NCBI GenBank assembly: GCA_964019135.1 | Contig: OZ025250.1 | Location: forward strand, 52,451,357-52,515,356 | Direction: 5' to 3' | Origin: Arenicola marina | Taxonomy: Eukaryota; Annelida; Polychaeta; Arenicolidae | Length of the DNA stretch: 64,000 bases | In this document: piece by piece, positions 36,001 through 51,000 of the stretch | Layout: every line of letters starts with the position of its first letter | How positions within the stretch are numbered: position 1 is the first letter of the stretch | Translations under genes and position numbers: made by a program | Notes under the pieces: model-generated | Database searches by the model: none | What the model was told of the DNA's origin: nothing | The model's input: only the letters and a program-made list of their open reading frames with translations

Positions 36001-39000
36001 GACACCAATATAGATCATATATACGGTTAATATGTGGGCCGCTCCACTGTCCCAAGGTTTACACACCCGCTGCCCTTGGGGTCGGTGACACATTGAACAC
36101 AGTATAGACCGGTGTTGGCAAGGGCACCTTTCTTTCGACATTACACAGTAGTACACTTTAATTCATGTGCATATAAAAGCATACGAGGTCATGTGATATA
36201 TTTTCGGATATCTTATGGTCACTTTTGGGCAAACATTACACTGTATGCAAACAAGACTACCTGAAACGTGAAAAGCACTCCTTGACCCTCCGGTCCGCTC
36301 TGCGGCCGCTAGACCATGTAACCCCGCCCCCCCCCCCCCCCACACACACACCTTAGTAACATCTTCAATAACCCGATAGAACTGCGGAATAACGGCGGTT
36401 CAATATATGACGCATTTGATTAGACCACATCAGGCAGAAAACGCATTTGATTGGTCACAACTTACATCGATGAAACCTTCAGGCTTTACCTTCAGGCGAT
36501 GGCGGTGCTCGAGGTAGGGACGTGCCAGAAAACCCCAGAGAGCTTCCGCTTGGTGCTGGGAGAACGCCCGTAGCTGGTGACAACCCTCGGGCCAGGGACG
36601 TGCGGGCCAAACAAGTCCCGATTGACGCGGACCGCACGCTCAAAGCTGCGGACCAACTTTGGGTAAATATGACGTATTAGCACTATTGTATGTTTAGATA
36701 TAGAGGAGCCCAAGAAAGATGTGTTTATCACCTATGTAATGAACTAGAGTAACTGTTTTGACCAAACTGAATAAAAACAAACGTTCGCAACACTGTACGT
36801 CCGCCCAACATTGTACGTCCGCCCATACTGTAAGTCCGCCTACACTGTACGTCCGCCTTCACTGTACGTCCGCCCATACTGTACGTCCGCCCACACTGTA
36901 CGTCCACCCACACTGTACGTCCGCCCAAACTGTACGTCCGCCCACACTGTACGTCCGCCTACACTGTACGTCCGCCTTCACTGTACGTCCGCCCATACTG
37001 TACGTCCGCCCACACTGTACGTCCACCCACACTGTACGTCCGCCTTCACTGTACGTCCGCCCACACTGCACGTCCACCCGCCTACACTGTACGTCCGCCT
37101 TCACTGTACGTCCGCCCACACTGCACGTCCACCCGCCCACACTGTACGTCCGCCCACACTGTACGTCCGCCCACACTGCACGTCCGCCCACACTGAACGT
37201 CCACCCACACTGTACGTCCCCCTACACTGTACGTCCGCCCACACTGTACGTCCGCCTACACTGTACGTCCACCCACACTGTACGTCCGCCCACACTGTAC
37301 GTCCACCCACACTGCACGTCCGCCCAAACTGTACGTCCGCCCATACTATACGTCCGCCTTCACTGTACGTCCGCCCACACTGCACGTCCGCCTACACTGT
37401 ACGTCCGCCTACACTGTACGTCCGCCCACACTGCACGTCCGCCCACACTGAACGTCCACCCACACTGTACGTCCCCCTACACTGTACGTCCGCCCACACT
37501 GTACGTCCGCCTACACTGTACGTCCACCCACACTGTACGTCCGCCCACACTGTACGTCCACCCACACTGTACGTCCGCCCAAACTGTACGTCCGCCCATA
37601 CTATACGTCCGCCTTCACTGTACGTCCGCCCACACTGCACGTCCGCCCACACTGCACGTCCGCCTTCACTGTACGTCCGCCCACACTGCACGTCCGCCTA
37701 CACTGTACGTCCGCCTTCACTGTACGTCCACCCACACTGTACGTCCGCCCACAGTGTACGTCCGCCCACACTGTGCGTCCGCCTTCACTGTACGTCCACC
37801 CACACTGTACGTCCGCCCACACTCTACGTCCGCCTTCACTGTACGTCCACCCACACTGTACGTCCGCCCACACTGTACGTCCGCCCACACTGTACGTCCG
37901 CTAACACTGTACGTCCGCCCACACTGTACGTCCGCCCACACTGTACGTCCGCCTTCACTGTACGTCCACCCACACTGTACGTCCGCCCACACTGTACGTC
38001 CGCCCACACTGTACGTCCGCTAACACTGTACGTCCGCCCGCCCACACTGTACGTCCGCCCACACTGTACGTCCGCCTTCACTGTACGTCCACCCACACTG
38101 TACGTCCGCTCACACTGTACGTCCGCTCACACTGTACGTCCGCCCACACTGCACGTCCACCCACACTGTACGTCCGCTCACACTGTACGTCCGCTCACAC
38201 TGTACGTCCGCCTTCACTGTACGTCCACCCACACTGTACGTCCACCCACACTGTACGTCCGCCCACACTGTACGTCCGCCCACACTGTACGTCCGCCCAT
38301 ACTGGTAATGATCACTTCGGTGTGATTCCAGTCCATGGGGAACCCTTGGCATTTATGAAACACTCAGTTCCAGTTTCTGTTTCACTTTGATATCAGTGGA
38401 CAAGTAACAATGGGAGAGGTAGCCAGATGGTATGGAATTCAGGCCTGCAATGGATCGAGTCCTTATTTACAAGGCATGAAACCATGCGTTGTGTAATAGA
38501 AATGGATGTTTATGAAACATGAACCGCTTTTCATAGAGGGAAGCAATACCCCTGCCCCTCCTTCACCCCCTCCTATTCCCAATCTCCCTCCCCTTTCCCC
38601 GCCCAGATGCCCGGCATTCTAAAATATGCAGATATATGGCAGGCTAGCTAGGGTGTAAACTTATATAGACATTGAAATTGACAACTGTCAGTCGCGGCTC
38701 GGCAGACGTCGTCTGCTGTTCAGACTGAGTGATGTCGGCGAGAGAGGAAAGCGTTTTGGTATTGTACTGTGGTGGATTTAGTAACTGTAGTGGTGATTAT
38801 ATCAAATCAAAGCAAATGTCTTACGTTATGGATGGTCAGTAACGTCATGGCTTGTGAAAATATGTGTGTACCTGTAAGATCTAAATAGAACATTGCGTGT
38901 ATACTCTCCATTATCTAACTGATGATTTATTTAGCAGCATGTAAATTACAAGCCATTCCTTCTTACAAATAGCACCGAGTGAGTAACTTTCGGTGATTAC

Positions 39001-42000
39001 AGGACATTCTGAGTTTTGCTTGACCTTAATGTAAATATTTAGCATATTAAGAACATCTTGGTTGGGAGTCTCCTAGACCACTTTGTATTGATCTGTCCAT
39101 TAATAGTCCTGTAAGACGTACATCACACCCTCCCTCTCGAGTTTGATGCACGCCCCCCCCCCCCCCCCCACTGCCCTTCTTATGTCAGCGTTACATACAC
39201 CTTCCATTCTGACCCGTTATGTTTGCCAATCTCATGTGTGTTATACACAACACAATCCGCCCAATCTGTCCGTCGTTCGTTTCTTTGACACAATACCATC
39301 CACTGTAACGTAACGTAAACGTAAATCTTCTGTTCATTCTACATCTTAACTCCCTTTGCTATTCCTTGTTTGCTCAAGATAAATTCCCGTGATCTGGACG
39401 TACCTGCGCCCCCCCCCCCGCGCCACCCCACCTCCTGTGAGCCTCTCTGCTCACTTCCATCGTTCAGAGCCTGCCCCCCCTCCCGTGAGCCTCTCTGCTC
39501 ACCTCCATCGTTCAGGCCCTGCCCCCCCCCATTCTGTGAGCCTCTGTTCTCGTCCATCGTTCAGGCCCTGTCCCCCCCCCCATTCTGTGAGCCTCCCTGC
39601 TCACATCTATCGTTCAGCCCCCCCCCCCGTTCTGTGACCCTCTCTGTTCACCTCCATCGTTCAGGCCCTGCCCCCCCTTCTGTGAGCCTCTCCGCTCACC
39701 TTCATCGTTCAGGCCCTGTCCCCCCTTCTCTGAGCCTCCCTGTTCACCTCCATCGTTCAGGCCCTGCCGCCCCCCCCCCCCATTCTGTGAGCCCCCTTGC
39801 TCACTTCCATCGTTCAAGGCCTGCCCCCCCCCTTCTGTGAGCCTCCCTGCTCACCTCCATAGTTCAAGCCCTGCCCCCCCCCCCTTCTCTGAGCCTTTTT
39901 CTTCACGTCCATCGTTCAGGCCCTGCCCTCCCCCCACCCCTTCTGTGAGCATCCCTGCTCACCTCCATCGTTCAGGCCCTGCCTCTCCCCCCCCCTTCTG
40001 TGAGCCTCTCTGCTCACCTCCAACGTTCAGGCCCTGCCACCCCCCCCCCGTTCAGTAAGCCTCTCTGTTTACCTGCATCGTTCAGGCCCTGCACCCCCCC
40101 CCCCTTTGTGAGCCTCTCTGCTCACCTCCATCGTTCAGGCCCTGCCGCCCCCCTTCTATGAGCCTCTCTGTTCACCTCCATCGTTCAGGCCCTGCCGACC
40201 CCCCACTTCTGTGAGCCTCTCTGTTCACGTCCATCGTTCAGGCCCTGCCGCCCCCCCCCCCCTTCTGTGAGCCTCTCTGTTCACCTCCATCGTTCAGGCC
40301 CTGCCCCCCCCCTTCTGTGAGCCTATCTGTTAACCTCCATCGTTCAGGCCTTGACCCCTCCCCATTCTGTGAGCCTCCCTGCTCACCTCCAGCGTTCAGG
40401 CCGTGCCCCCCACCCCTTCTGTCAGCCTCGCTGCTCACCTCCATCGTTCAGGCCATGTCCGCCCTCCCCCCTCTTCTGTGAGCCTCTCTGCTCACCTCCA
40501 TCGTTCAAGGCCTGCCCCCCCCCCTTCTGTGAGCCTCTCTGTTCACGTCTATCGTTCAGGCCCTGCCTCCCCCCCCCTTCTGTGAGCCTCTCTGTTCACC
40601 TCCATCGTTCAGGCCCTGCCCCCCCCCGTCTGTGAGCCACTCTGTTCACCTCCATCGTACAGGCCCCACCCCCCCTTCTGTGAGCCTCCCTGCTCACCTC
40701 CATCGTTCAGGCCCTGCCCCCCCCCTTCTGTGAGCCTCTGTGTTCACCTCCATCCTTCAGGCCCTTGCCCCCCCCCATTCTGTGAGCCTCTCTGCTCACC
40801 TCCATCTTTCAGGCCCTGCCCACCCCCCCCCCCCCATTCTGTGAGCCTCCCTGCTCACCTTCATCGTTTAGGCCCTGCCCCCCCTTCTGTGGGCCTTCCT
40901 GCTCACCTCCATCGTTCAGGCCCTGCCCCCCCCCTTCTGTGAGCCTCTCTGTTCACGTCCATCGTTCAGGCCCTGCCCCCCCCCTTCTGTGAGCCTCCCT
41001 GGTCACCTCCATCGTTCAGGCCCTGTCCCCCCTTCTCTGAGCCTCCCTGTTCACCTCCATCGTTCAGGCCCTGCCGCACCCCCCCCCCCCATTCTGTGAG
41101 CCCCCTTGCTCACTTCCATCGTTCAAGGCCTGCCCCCCCCTTCTGTGAGCCTCCCTGCTCACCTCCATAGTTCAAGCCCTGCCCCCCCCTTCTCTGAGCC
41201 TTTCTCTTCACGTCCATCGTTCAGGCCCTGCCCTCCCCCCACCCCTTCTGTGAGCATCCCTGCTCACCTCCATCGTTCAGGCCCTGCCTCTCCCCCCCCC
41301 TTCTGTGAGCCTCTCTGCTCACCTCCAACGTTCAGGCCCTGCCACCCCCCCCCCCCCGTTCAGTAAGCCTCTCTGTTTACCTGCATCGTTCAGGCCCTGC
41401 ACCCCCCCCCCCTTGTGAGCCTCTCTGCTCACCTCCATCGTTCAGGCCCTGCCGCCCCGCTTCTATGAGCCTCTCTGTTCACCTCCATCGTTCAGGCCCT
41501 GCCGACCCCCCACTTCTGTGAGCCTCTCTGCTCACCTCCATCGTTCAGGCCCTGCGGCCCTGCTCACCTCCATCGTTCAGGCCCGCCCCCCCCCCCCCAC
41601 TTCTGTGAGCCTCTCTGTTCACGTCCATCGTTCAGGCCCTGCCGCCCCCCCCCCCTTCTGTGAGCCTCTCTGTTCACCTCCATCGTTCAGGCCCTGCCCC
41701 CCCCCCTTCTGTGAGCCTATCTGTTAACCTCCATCGTTCAGGCCCTGACCCCTCCCCATTCTGTGAGCCTCCCTGCTCACCTCCAGCGTTCAGGCCGTGC
41801 CTCCCACCCCTTCTGTCAGCCTCGCTGCTCACCTCCATCGTTCAGGCCATGTACGCCCTCCCCCCTCTTCTGTGAGCCTCTCTGCTCACCTCCATCGTTC
41901 AAGGCCGTCCCCCCCCCCCCTCTGTGAGCCTCTCTGTTCACGTCTATCGTTCAGGCCCTGCCTCCCCCCCCCCTTCTGTGAGCCTCTCTGTTCACCTCCA

Positions 42001-45000
42001 TCGTTCTGGCCCTGCCCACCCCCCCCCCCGTCTGTGAGCCTCTCTGTTCACCTCCATCGTACAGGCCCCACACCCCCATCTGTGAGCCTCCCTGCTCACC
42101 TCCATCGTTCAGGCCCTGCCCCCCCCCCTTCTGTGAGCCTCTGTGTTCACCTCCATCCTTCAGGCCCTTGACCCCCCCCCCCATTCTGTGAGCCTCTGTG
42201 AGCCTCCATCGTTCAGGCCCTGCGGCCCTGCTCACCTCCATCGTTTAAGGCCTGCCCCCCCCTTTTCAGTGAGCCTCTCTGCTCACATCTATCGTTCAGG
42301 CCCTGCCACCCCCCCTTCTGTGAGCCTCTCTGCTCACCTCCATCGTTCAGGCCTTGCCCACCCCCCTTCTGTGAGCCTCTCTGTTCACCTCCATCGTTCA
42401 GGCCCTGCCCCCCCCCCCCTCTTCTGTGAGCCTCTCTGTTCACGTCCACCGTTCAGGCCCTGCCCCCCCCGTCTGTGAGACTCTCTGTTCACCTTCATCG
42501 TACAGGCCCTGCCCCCCCCCCCATTCTGTGAGCCTCCCTGCTCACCTCCAGCGTTCAGGCCGTGCCCCCCACTCCTTCTGTCAGCCTCGCTGCTCACCTC
42601 CATCGTTCAGGCCCTGCCGCCCCCCCCCCCCATTCTGTGAGCCCCCTTGTTCACTTCCATCGTTCAAGGCCTGCCCCCCCCTTCTGTGAGCCTCCCTGCT
42701 CACCTCCATAGTTCAAGCCCTGCCCCCCCCCCCTTCTCTGAGCCTTTCTCTTCACGTCCATCGTTCAGGCCCTGCCCTCCCCCCACCCCTTCTGTGAGCA
42801 TCCCTGCTCACCTCCATCGTTCAGGCCCTGCCTCTCCCCCCCCCCTTCTGTGAGCCTCTCTGCTCACCTCCAACGTTCAGGCCCTGCCACCCCCCCCCCC
42901 CGTTCAGTAAGCCTCTCTGTTTACCTGCATCGTTCAGGCCCTGCCGCCCCCCTTCTATGAGCCTCTCTGTTCACCTCCATCGTTCAGGCCCTGCCGACCC
43001 CCCACTTCTGTGAGCCTCTCTGCTCACCTCCATCGTTCAGGCCCTGCGGCCCTGCTCACCTCCATCGTTCAGGCCCTGCCCCCCCCCCGCACTTCTGTGA
43101 GCCTCTCTGTTCACGTCCATCGTTCAGGCCCTGCCGCCCCCCCCCCCTTCTGTGAGCCTCTCTGTTCACCTCCATCGTTCAGGCCCTGCCCCCCCCCCTT
43201 CTGTGAGCCTATCTGTTAACCTCCATCGTTCAGGCCCTGACCCCTCCCCATTCTGTGAGCCTCCCTGCTCACCTCCAGCGTTCAGGCCGTGCCCCCCACC
43301 CCTTCTGTCAGCCTCGCTGCTCACCTCCATCGTTCAGGCCATGTACGCCCTCCCCCCTCTTCTGTGAGCCTCTCTGTTCACGTCTATCGTTCAGGCCCTG
43401 CCTCCCCCCCCCCCTTCTGTGAGCCTCTCTGTTCACCTCCATCGTACAGGCCCGACCCCCCCCTTCTGTGAGCCTCCCTGCTCACCTCCATCGTTCAGGC
43501 CCTGCCCCCCCCCCTTCTGTGAGCCTCTGTGTTCACCTCCATCCTTCAGGCCCTTGCCCCCCCCCCATTCTGTGAGCCTCTGTGAGCCTCCATCGTTCAG
43601 GCCCTGCGGCCCTGCTCACCTCCATCGTTTAAGGCCTGCCCCCCCCTTCAGTGAGCCTCTCTGCTTACTTCTATCGTTCAGGCCCTGCCACCCCCCCTTC
43701 TGTGAGCCTCTCTGTTCACCTCCATCGTTCAGGCCTTGCCCACCCCCCTTCTGTGAGCCTCTCTGTTCACCTCCATCGTTCAGGCCCTGCCCCCCCCCCT
43801 CTTCTGTGAGCCTCTCTGTTCACGTCCACCGTTCAGGCCCTGCCCCCCCCGTCTGTGAGAGTCTCTGTTCACCTTCATCGTACAGGCCCTGCCCCCCCCC
43901 CATTCTGTGAGCCTCCCTGCTCACCTCCAGCGTTCAGGCCGTGCCCCCCACTCCTTCTGTCAGCCTCGCTGCTCACCTCCATCGTTCAGGCCATGTCCGC
44001 CCTCCCCCCTCTTATGTGAGCCTCTCTGCTCACCTCCATCGTTCAAGGCCTGCCCCCCCCCCTTCTGTGAGCCTTTCTGTTCACGTCTATCGTTCAGGCC
44101 CTGCCTCCCCCCCACCTTCTGTGAGCCTCTCTGTTCACCTCCATCGTTCAGGCCCTGCCCCCCCCCCCTCTTCTGTGAGCCTCTCTGTTCACGTCCACCG
44201 TTCAGGCCCTGCCCCCCCCGTCTGTGAGACTCTCTGTTCACCTTCATCGTACAGGCCCTGCCGCCCCCCTCATTCTGTGAGCCTCCCTGCTCACCTCCAG
44301 CGTTCAGGCCGTGCCCCCCACTCCTTCTGTCAGCCTCGCTGCTCACCTCCATCGTTCAGGCCATGTCCGCCCTCCCCCCTCTTATGTGAGCCTCTCTGCT
44401 CACCTCCATCGTTCAAGGCCTGCCCCCCCCCCTTTCTGTGAGCCTTTCTGTTCACGTCTATCGTTCAGGCCCTGCCTCCCCCCCCCACCTTCTGTGAGCC
44501 TCTCTGTTCACCTCCATCGTACAGGCCCTGCCCCCCCTTCTGTGAGCCTCCCTGCTCACCTCCATCGTTCAGGCCCTGCCTCCCCCCCCCCCTTCTGTGA
44601 GCCTCTCTGCTCACCTCCATCGTTCAGGCCCTGCCACCCCCACCCCCTTCAGTGAGCCTCTCTGCTCACCTCTATCGTTCAGGCCCTGCCACCCCCCCTT
44701 CTGTGAGGCTCTCTGTTCACCTCCATCGTTCAGGCCTTGGCCACCCCCCTTCTGTGAGCCTCTCTGTTCACCTCCATCGTTCAGGCCCTGCCTCCCCCCC
44801 CCCTTCTGTGAGCCTCTCTGCTCACCTCCATCGTTCAGGCCCTGCCACCCCCCCCTTCAGTGAGCCTCTCTGCTCACCTCTATCGTTCAGGCCCTGCCAC
44901 CCTCCCTTCTGTGAGGCTCTCTGTTCACCTCCATCGTTCAGGCCTTGCCCACCCCCCTTCTGTGAGCCTCTCTGCTCACCTCCATCGTTCAGGCCCTGCC

Positions 45001-48000
45001 CCCCCCCCTTCTGTGAGCCTCTCTGTTCACGTCCACCGTTCAGGCCCTGCCCCCCCCGTCTGTGAGCCTCTCTGTTCACCTCCATCGTACAGGCCCTGCC
45101 CCCCCTTCTGTGAGCCTCCCTGCTCACCTCCATCGTTCAGGCCCTGCCCCCCCCCCTTCTGTGAGCCTCTCTGTTCACCTCCATCCTTCAGGCCCTGCCC
45201 CCCCCGCCATTCTGTGAGCCTCTGTTCACCTCCATCGTTCAGGCCCTGCGGCCCTGCTCACCTCCATCGTTTAAGGCCTGCCCCCCCCCTTTCTGTGAGC
45301 CTCTTTGTTCACCTCCATCGTTCAAGGCCTGTCCCCCCCCCTTCTGTGAGCCTTTCTGTTCACGTCTATCGTTCAGGCCCTGCCCCCCCCCTTCTGTGAG
45401 CCTCTCTGTTCACCTACATCGTTTAGGTCCTGTCCCCCCTTCTGTGAGCCTCCCTGCTCACCTCCATAGTTCAAGCCCTGCCCCCCCCCCCTTCTCTGAG
45501 CCTTTCTCTTCACGTCCATCGTTCAGGCCCTGCCCCCCTCCCCACCCCCTTCTGTGAGCATCCCTGCTCACCTCCATCGTTCAGGCCCTGCCACCCCCCC
45601 CCCCCCCCTTCAGTGAGCCTCTCTGCTCACCTCTATCGTTCAGGCCCTGCCACCCCCCCTTCTGTGAGGCTCTCTGTTCACCTCCATCGTTCAGGCCTTG
45701 GCCACCCCCCTTCTGTGAGCCTCTCTGTTCACCTCCATCGTTCAGGCCCTGCCTCCCCCCCCCCCTTCTGTGAGCCTCTCTGCTCACCTCCATCGTTCAG
45801 GCCCTGCCACCCCCCCCCTTCAGTGAGCCTCTCTGCTCACCTCTATCGTTCAGGCCCTGCCACCCCCCCTTCTGTGAGGCTCTCTGTTCACCTCCATCGT
45901 TCAGGCCTTGCCCACCCCCCTTCTGTGAGCCTCTCTGCTCACCTCCATCGTTCAGGCCCTGCCCCCCCCCCCCTTCTGTGAGCCTCTCTGTTCACGTCCA
46001 CCGTTCAGGCCCTGCCCCCCCCGTCTGTGAGCCTCTCTGTTCACCTCCATCGTACAGGCCCTGCCCCCCCTTCTGTGAGCCTCCCTGCTCACCTCCATCG
46101 TTCAGGCCCTGCCCCCCCCCTTCTGTGAGCCTCTCTGTTCACCTCCATCCTTCAGGCCCTGCCCCCCCCCGCCATTCTGTGAGCCTCTGTTCACCTCCAT
46201 CGTTTAAGGCCTGCCCCCCCCCCATTCTGTGAGCCTCCCTGCTCACCTCCAGCGTTCAGGCCGTGCCCCCCACTCCTTCTGTCAGCCTCGCTGCTCACCT
46301 CCATCGTTCAGGCCCTGCCGCCCCCCCCCCCCCATTCTGTGAGCCCCCTTGCTCACTTCCATCGTTCAAGGCCTGCCCCCCCCTTCTGTGAGCCTCCCTG
46401 CTCACCTCCATAGTTCAAGCCCTGCCCCCCCCCCCCCTTCTCTGAGCCTTTCTCTTCACGTCCATCGTTCAGGCCCTGCCCTCCCCCCACCCCTTCTGTG
46501 AGCATCCCTGCTCACCTCCATCGTTCAGGCCCTGCCTCTCCCCCCCCCTTCTGTGAGCCTCTCTGCTCACCTCCAACGTTCAGGCCCTGCCACCCCCCCC
46601 CCCCGTTCAGTAAGCCTCTCTGTTTACCTGCATCGTTCAGGCCCTGCCGCCCCCCTTCTATGAGCCTCTCTGTTCACCTCCATCGTTCAGGCCCTGCCGA
46701 CCCCCCACTTCTGTGAGCCTCTCTGCTCACCTCCATCGTTCAGGCCCTGCGGCCCTGCTCACCTCCATCGTTCAGGCCCTGCCCCCCCCCGCACTTCTGT
46801 GAGCCTCTCTGTTCACGTCCATCGTTCAGGCCCTGCCGCCCCCCCCCCTGTCTGTGAGCCTCTCTGTTCACCTCCATCGTTCAGGCCCTGCCCCCCCCCC
46901 TTCTGTGAGCCTATCTGTTAACCTCCATCGTTCAGGCCCTGACCCCTCCCCATTCTGTGAGCCTCCCTGCTCACCTCCAGCGTTCAGGCCGTGCCCCCCA
47001 CCCCTTCTGTCAGCCTCGCTGCTCACCTCCATCGTTCAGGCCATGTACGCCCTCCCCCCTCTTCTGTGAGCCTCTCTGTTCACGTCTATCGTTCAGGCCC
47101 TGCCTCCCCCCCCCCCTTCTGTGAGCCTCTCTGTTCACCTCCATCGTACAGGCCCCACCCCCCCCTTCTGTGAGCCTCCCTGCTCACCTCCATCGTTCAG
47201 GCCCTGCCCCCCCCCCCTTCTGTGAGCCTCTGTGTTCACCTCCATCCTTAAGGCCCTTGCCCCCCCCCCATTCTGTGAGCCTCTGTGAGCCTCCATCGTT
47301 CAGGCCCTGCGGCCCTGCTCACCTCCATCGTTTAAGGCCTGCCCCCCCCCTTCAGTGAGCCTCTCTGCTTACTTCTATCGTTCAGGCCCTGCCACCCCCC
47401 CCTTCTGTGAGCCTCTCTGTTCACCTCCATCGTTCAGGCCTTGCCCACCCCCCTTCTGTGAGCCTCTCTGTTCACCTCCATCGTTCAGGCCCTGCCCCCC
47501 CCCCTCTTCTGTGAGCCTCTCTGTTCACGTCCACCGTTCAGGCCCTGCCCCCCCCGTCTGTGAGAGTCTCTGTTCACCTTCATCGTACAGGCCCTGCCCC
47601 CCCCCCATTCTGTGAGCCTCCCTGCTCACCTCCAGCGTTCAGGCCGTGCCCCCCACTCCTTCTGTCAGCCTCGCTGCTCACCTCCATCGTTCAGGCCATG
47701 TCCGCCCTCCCCCCTCTTATGTGAGCCTCTCTGCTCACCTCCATCGTTCAAGGCCTGCCCCCCCCCCCCCTTCTGTGAGCCTTTCTGTTCACGTCTATCG
47801 TTCAGGCCCTGCCCCCCCCCCCACCTTCTGTGAGCCTCTCTGTTCACCTCCATCGTTCAGGCCCTGCCCCCCCCCCTCTTCTGTGAGCCTCTCTGTTCAC
47901 GTCCACCGTTCAGGCCCTGCCCCCCCCGTCTGTGAGACTCTCTGTTCACCTTCATCGTACAGGCCCTGCCGCCCCCCTCATTCTGTGAGCCTCCCTGCTC

Positions 48001-51000
48001 ACCTCCAGCGTTCAGGCCGTGCCCCCCACTCCTTCTGTCAGCCTCGCTGCTCACCTCCATCGTTCAGGCCATGTCCGCCCTCCCCCCTCTTATGTGAGCC
48101 TCTCTGCTCACCTCCATCGTTCAAGGCCTGCCCCCCCCCCCTTTCTGTGAGCCTTTCTGTTCACGTCTATCGTTCAGGCCCTGCCTCCCCCCCCACCTTC
48201 TGTGAGCCTCTCTGTTCACCTCCATCGTACAGGCCCTGCCCCCCCTTCTGTGAGCCTCCCTGCTCACCTCCATCGTTCAGGCCCTGCCTCCCCCCCCCCT
48301 TCTGTGAGCCTCTCTGCTCACCTCCATCGTTCAGGCCCTGCCACCCCCCCCCCCCTTCAGTGAGCCTCTCTGCTCACCTCTATCGTTCAGGCCCTGCCAC
48401 CCCCCCTTCTGTGAGGCTCTCTGTTCACCTCCATCGTTCAGGCCTTGGCCACCCCCCTTCTGTGAGCCTCTCTGTTCACCTCCATCGTTCAGGCCCTGCC
48501 TCCCCCCCCCCCTTCTGTGAGCCTCTCTGCTCACCTCCATCGTTCAGGCCCTGCCACCCCCCCCTTCAGTGAGCCTCTCTGCTCACCTCTATCGTTCAGG
48601 CCCTGCCACCCTCCCTTCTGTGAGGCTCTCTGTTCACCTCCATCGTTCAGGCCTTGCCCACCCCCCTTCTGTGAGCCTCTCTGCTCACCTCCATCGTTCA
48701 GGCCCTGCCCCCCCCCTTCTGTGAGCCTCTCTGTTCACGTCCACCGTTCAGGCCCTGCCCCCCCCGTCTGTGAGCCTCTCTGTTCACCTCCATCGTACAG
48801 GCCCTGCCCCCCCTTCTGTGAGCCTCCCTGCTCACCTCCATCGTTCAGGCCCTGCCCCCCCCCCCTTCTGTGAGCCTCTCTGTTCACCTCCATCCTTCAG
48901 GCCCTGCCCCCCCCCGCCATTCTGTGAGCCTCTGTTCACCTCCATCGTTCAGGCCCTGCGGCCCTGCTCACCTCCATCGTTTAAGGCCTGCCCCCCCCTT
49001 TCTGTGAGCCTCTTTGTTCACCTCCATCGTTCAAGGCCTGTCCCCCCCCCTTCTGTGAGCCTTTCTGTTCACGTCTATCGTTCAGGCCCTGCCCCCCCCC
49101 TTCTGTGAGCCTCTCTGTTCACCTACATCGTTTAGGTCCTGTCCCCCCTTCTGTGAGCCTCCCTGCTCACCTCCATAGTTCAAGCCCTGCCCCCCCCCCC
49201 TTCTCTGAGCCTTTCTCTTCACGTCCATCGTTCAGGCCCTGCCCCCCTCCCCACCCCCTTCTGTGAGCATCCCTGCTCACCTCCATCGTTCAGGCCCTGC
49301 CACCCCCCCCCCTTCAGTGAGCCTCTCTGCTCACCTCTATCGTTCAGGCCCTGCCACCCCCCCTTCTGTGAGGCTCTCTGTTCACCTCCATCGTTCAGGC
49401 CTTGGCCACCCCCCTTCTGTGAGCCTCTCTGTTCACCTCCATCGTTCAGGCCCTGCCTCCCCCCCCCCCTTCTGTGAGCCTCTCTGCTCACCTCCATCGT
49501 TCAGGCCCTGCCACCCCCCCCCCCTTCAGTGAGCCTCTCTGCTCACCTCTATCGTTCAGGCCCTGCCACCCCCCCTTCTGTGAGGCTCTCTGTTCACCTC
49601 CATCGTTCAGGCCTTGCCCACCCCCCTTCTGTGAGCCTCTCTGCTCACCTCCATCGTTCAGGCCCTGCCCCCCCCCCCCTTCTGTGAGCCTCTCTGTTCA
49701 CGTCCACCGTTCAGGCCCTGCCCCCCCCGTCTGTGAGCCTCTCTGTTCACCTCCATCGTACAGGCCCTGCCCCCCCTTCTGTGAGCCTCCCTGCTCACCT
49801 CCATCGTTCAGGCCCTGCCCCCCCCCTTCTGTGAGCCTCTCTGTTCACCTCCATCCTTCAGGCCCTGCCCCCCCCCCGCCATTCTGTGAGCCTCTGTTCA
49901 CCTCCATCGTTTAAGGCCTGCCCCCCCCCCCTTTCTGTGAGCCTCTTTGTTCACCTCCATCGTTCAAGGCCTGTCCGCCCCCCTTCTGTGAGCCTTTCTG
50001 TTCACGTCTATCGTTCAGGCCCTGCCCCCCCCCCCCTTCTGTGAGCCTCTCTGTTCACCTACATCGTTTAGGTCCTGTCCCCCCTTCTGTGAGCCTCCCT
50101 GCTCACCTCCATAGTTCAAGCCCTGCCCCCCCCCCCCCTTCTCTGAGCCTTTCTCTTCACGTCCATCGTTCAGGCCCTGCCCCCCTCCCCACCCCCTACT
50201 GTGAGCATCCCTGCTCACCTCCATCGTTCAGGCCCTGCCTCTCCCCCCCTTCTGTGAGCCTCTCTGCTCACCTCCAATGTTCAGGCCCTGCCACCCCCCC
50301 CCTTCAGTAAGCCTCTCTGTTTACCTGCATCGTTCGGCCCTGCCTCCCCCCCCCCCCCTTCTGTGAGCCTCTCTGTTCACGTCCATCGGTCAGGCCCTGC
50401 CCCCCCCCCCCTTTGGGAGCCTCTCTGCTCACCTCCATCGTTCAGGCCCTGCCGCCCCCCTTCTGTGAGCCTCTCTGTTCACCTCCATCGTTCAGGCCCT
50501 GCCGCCCCCCCCCCCTTCTGTGAGCCTCTCTGTTCACGTCCATCGTTCAGGCCCTGCCCCCCCCCCCCTTCTCTGAGCCTATCTGTTCACCTCCATCGTT
50601 CAGGCCCTGACCCCCCTCCCCTTCTGTCAGCCTCGCTGCTCACCTCCATCGTTCAGGCCATGTCCGCCCTCCCCCCTCTTCTGTGAGCATCTCTGCTCAC
50701 CTCCATCGTTCAAGGCCTGCCCCACCCCTCTTCTGTGAGCCTTTCTGTTCACGTCTATCGTTCAGGCCCTGCCCCCACCCCCCTTCTGTGAGCCTCTCTG
50801 TTCACCTCCATCGTTTAGGCCCTGCCCCCCCCCCCCATTCTGCGAGCCTCTCTGTTCACCTCCATCGTTCAAGCCCTGCCCCACCCCCCATTCTGTGAGC
50901 CTCTCTGCTCACCTCCATCATTCAGGCCCTGCCCCCCCCCCTTCTGTGAGTCTCTCTGTTCACGTCCATCGTTCAGGCCCTGCCCCCCCCCCCTTCTGTG

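Noticed and set aside
36758..38325. 421- and 504-codon forward frames rich in CTSAHTVRPP
   Set aside because: They lie wholly in the 17-bp array, which is open in all frames, and inside an intron of the kinase-propeller gene.
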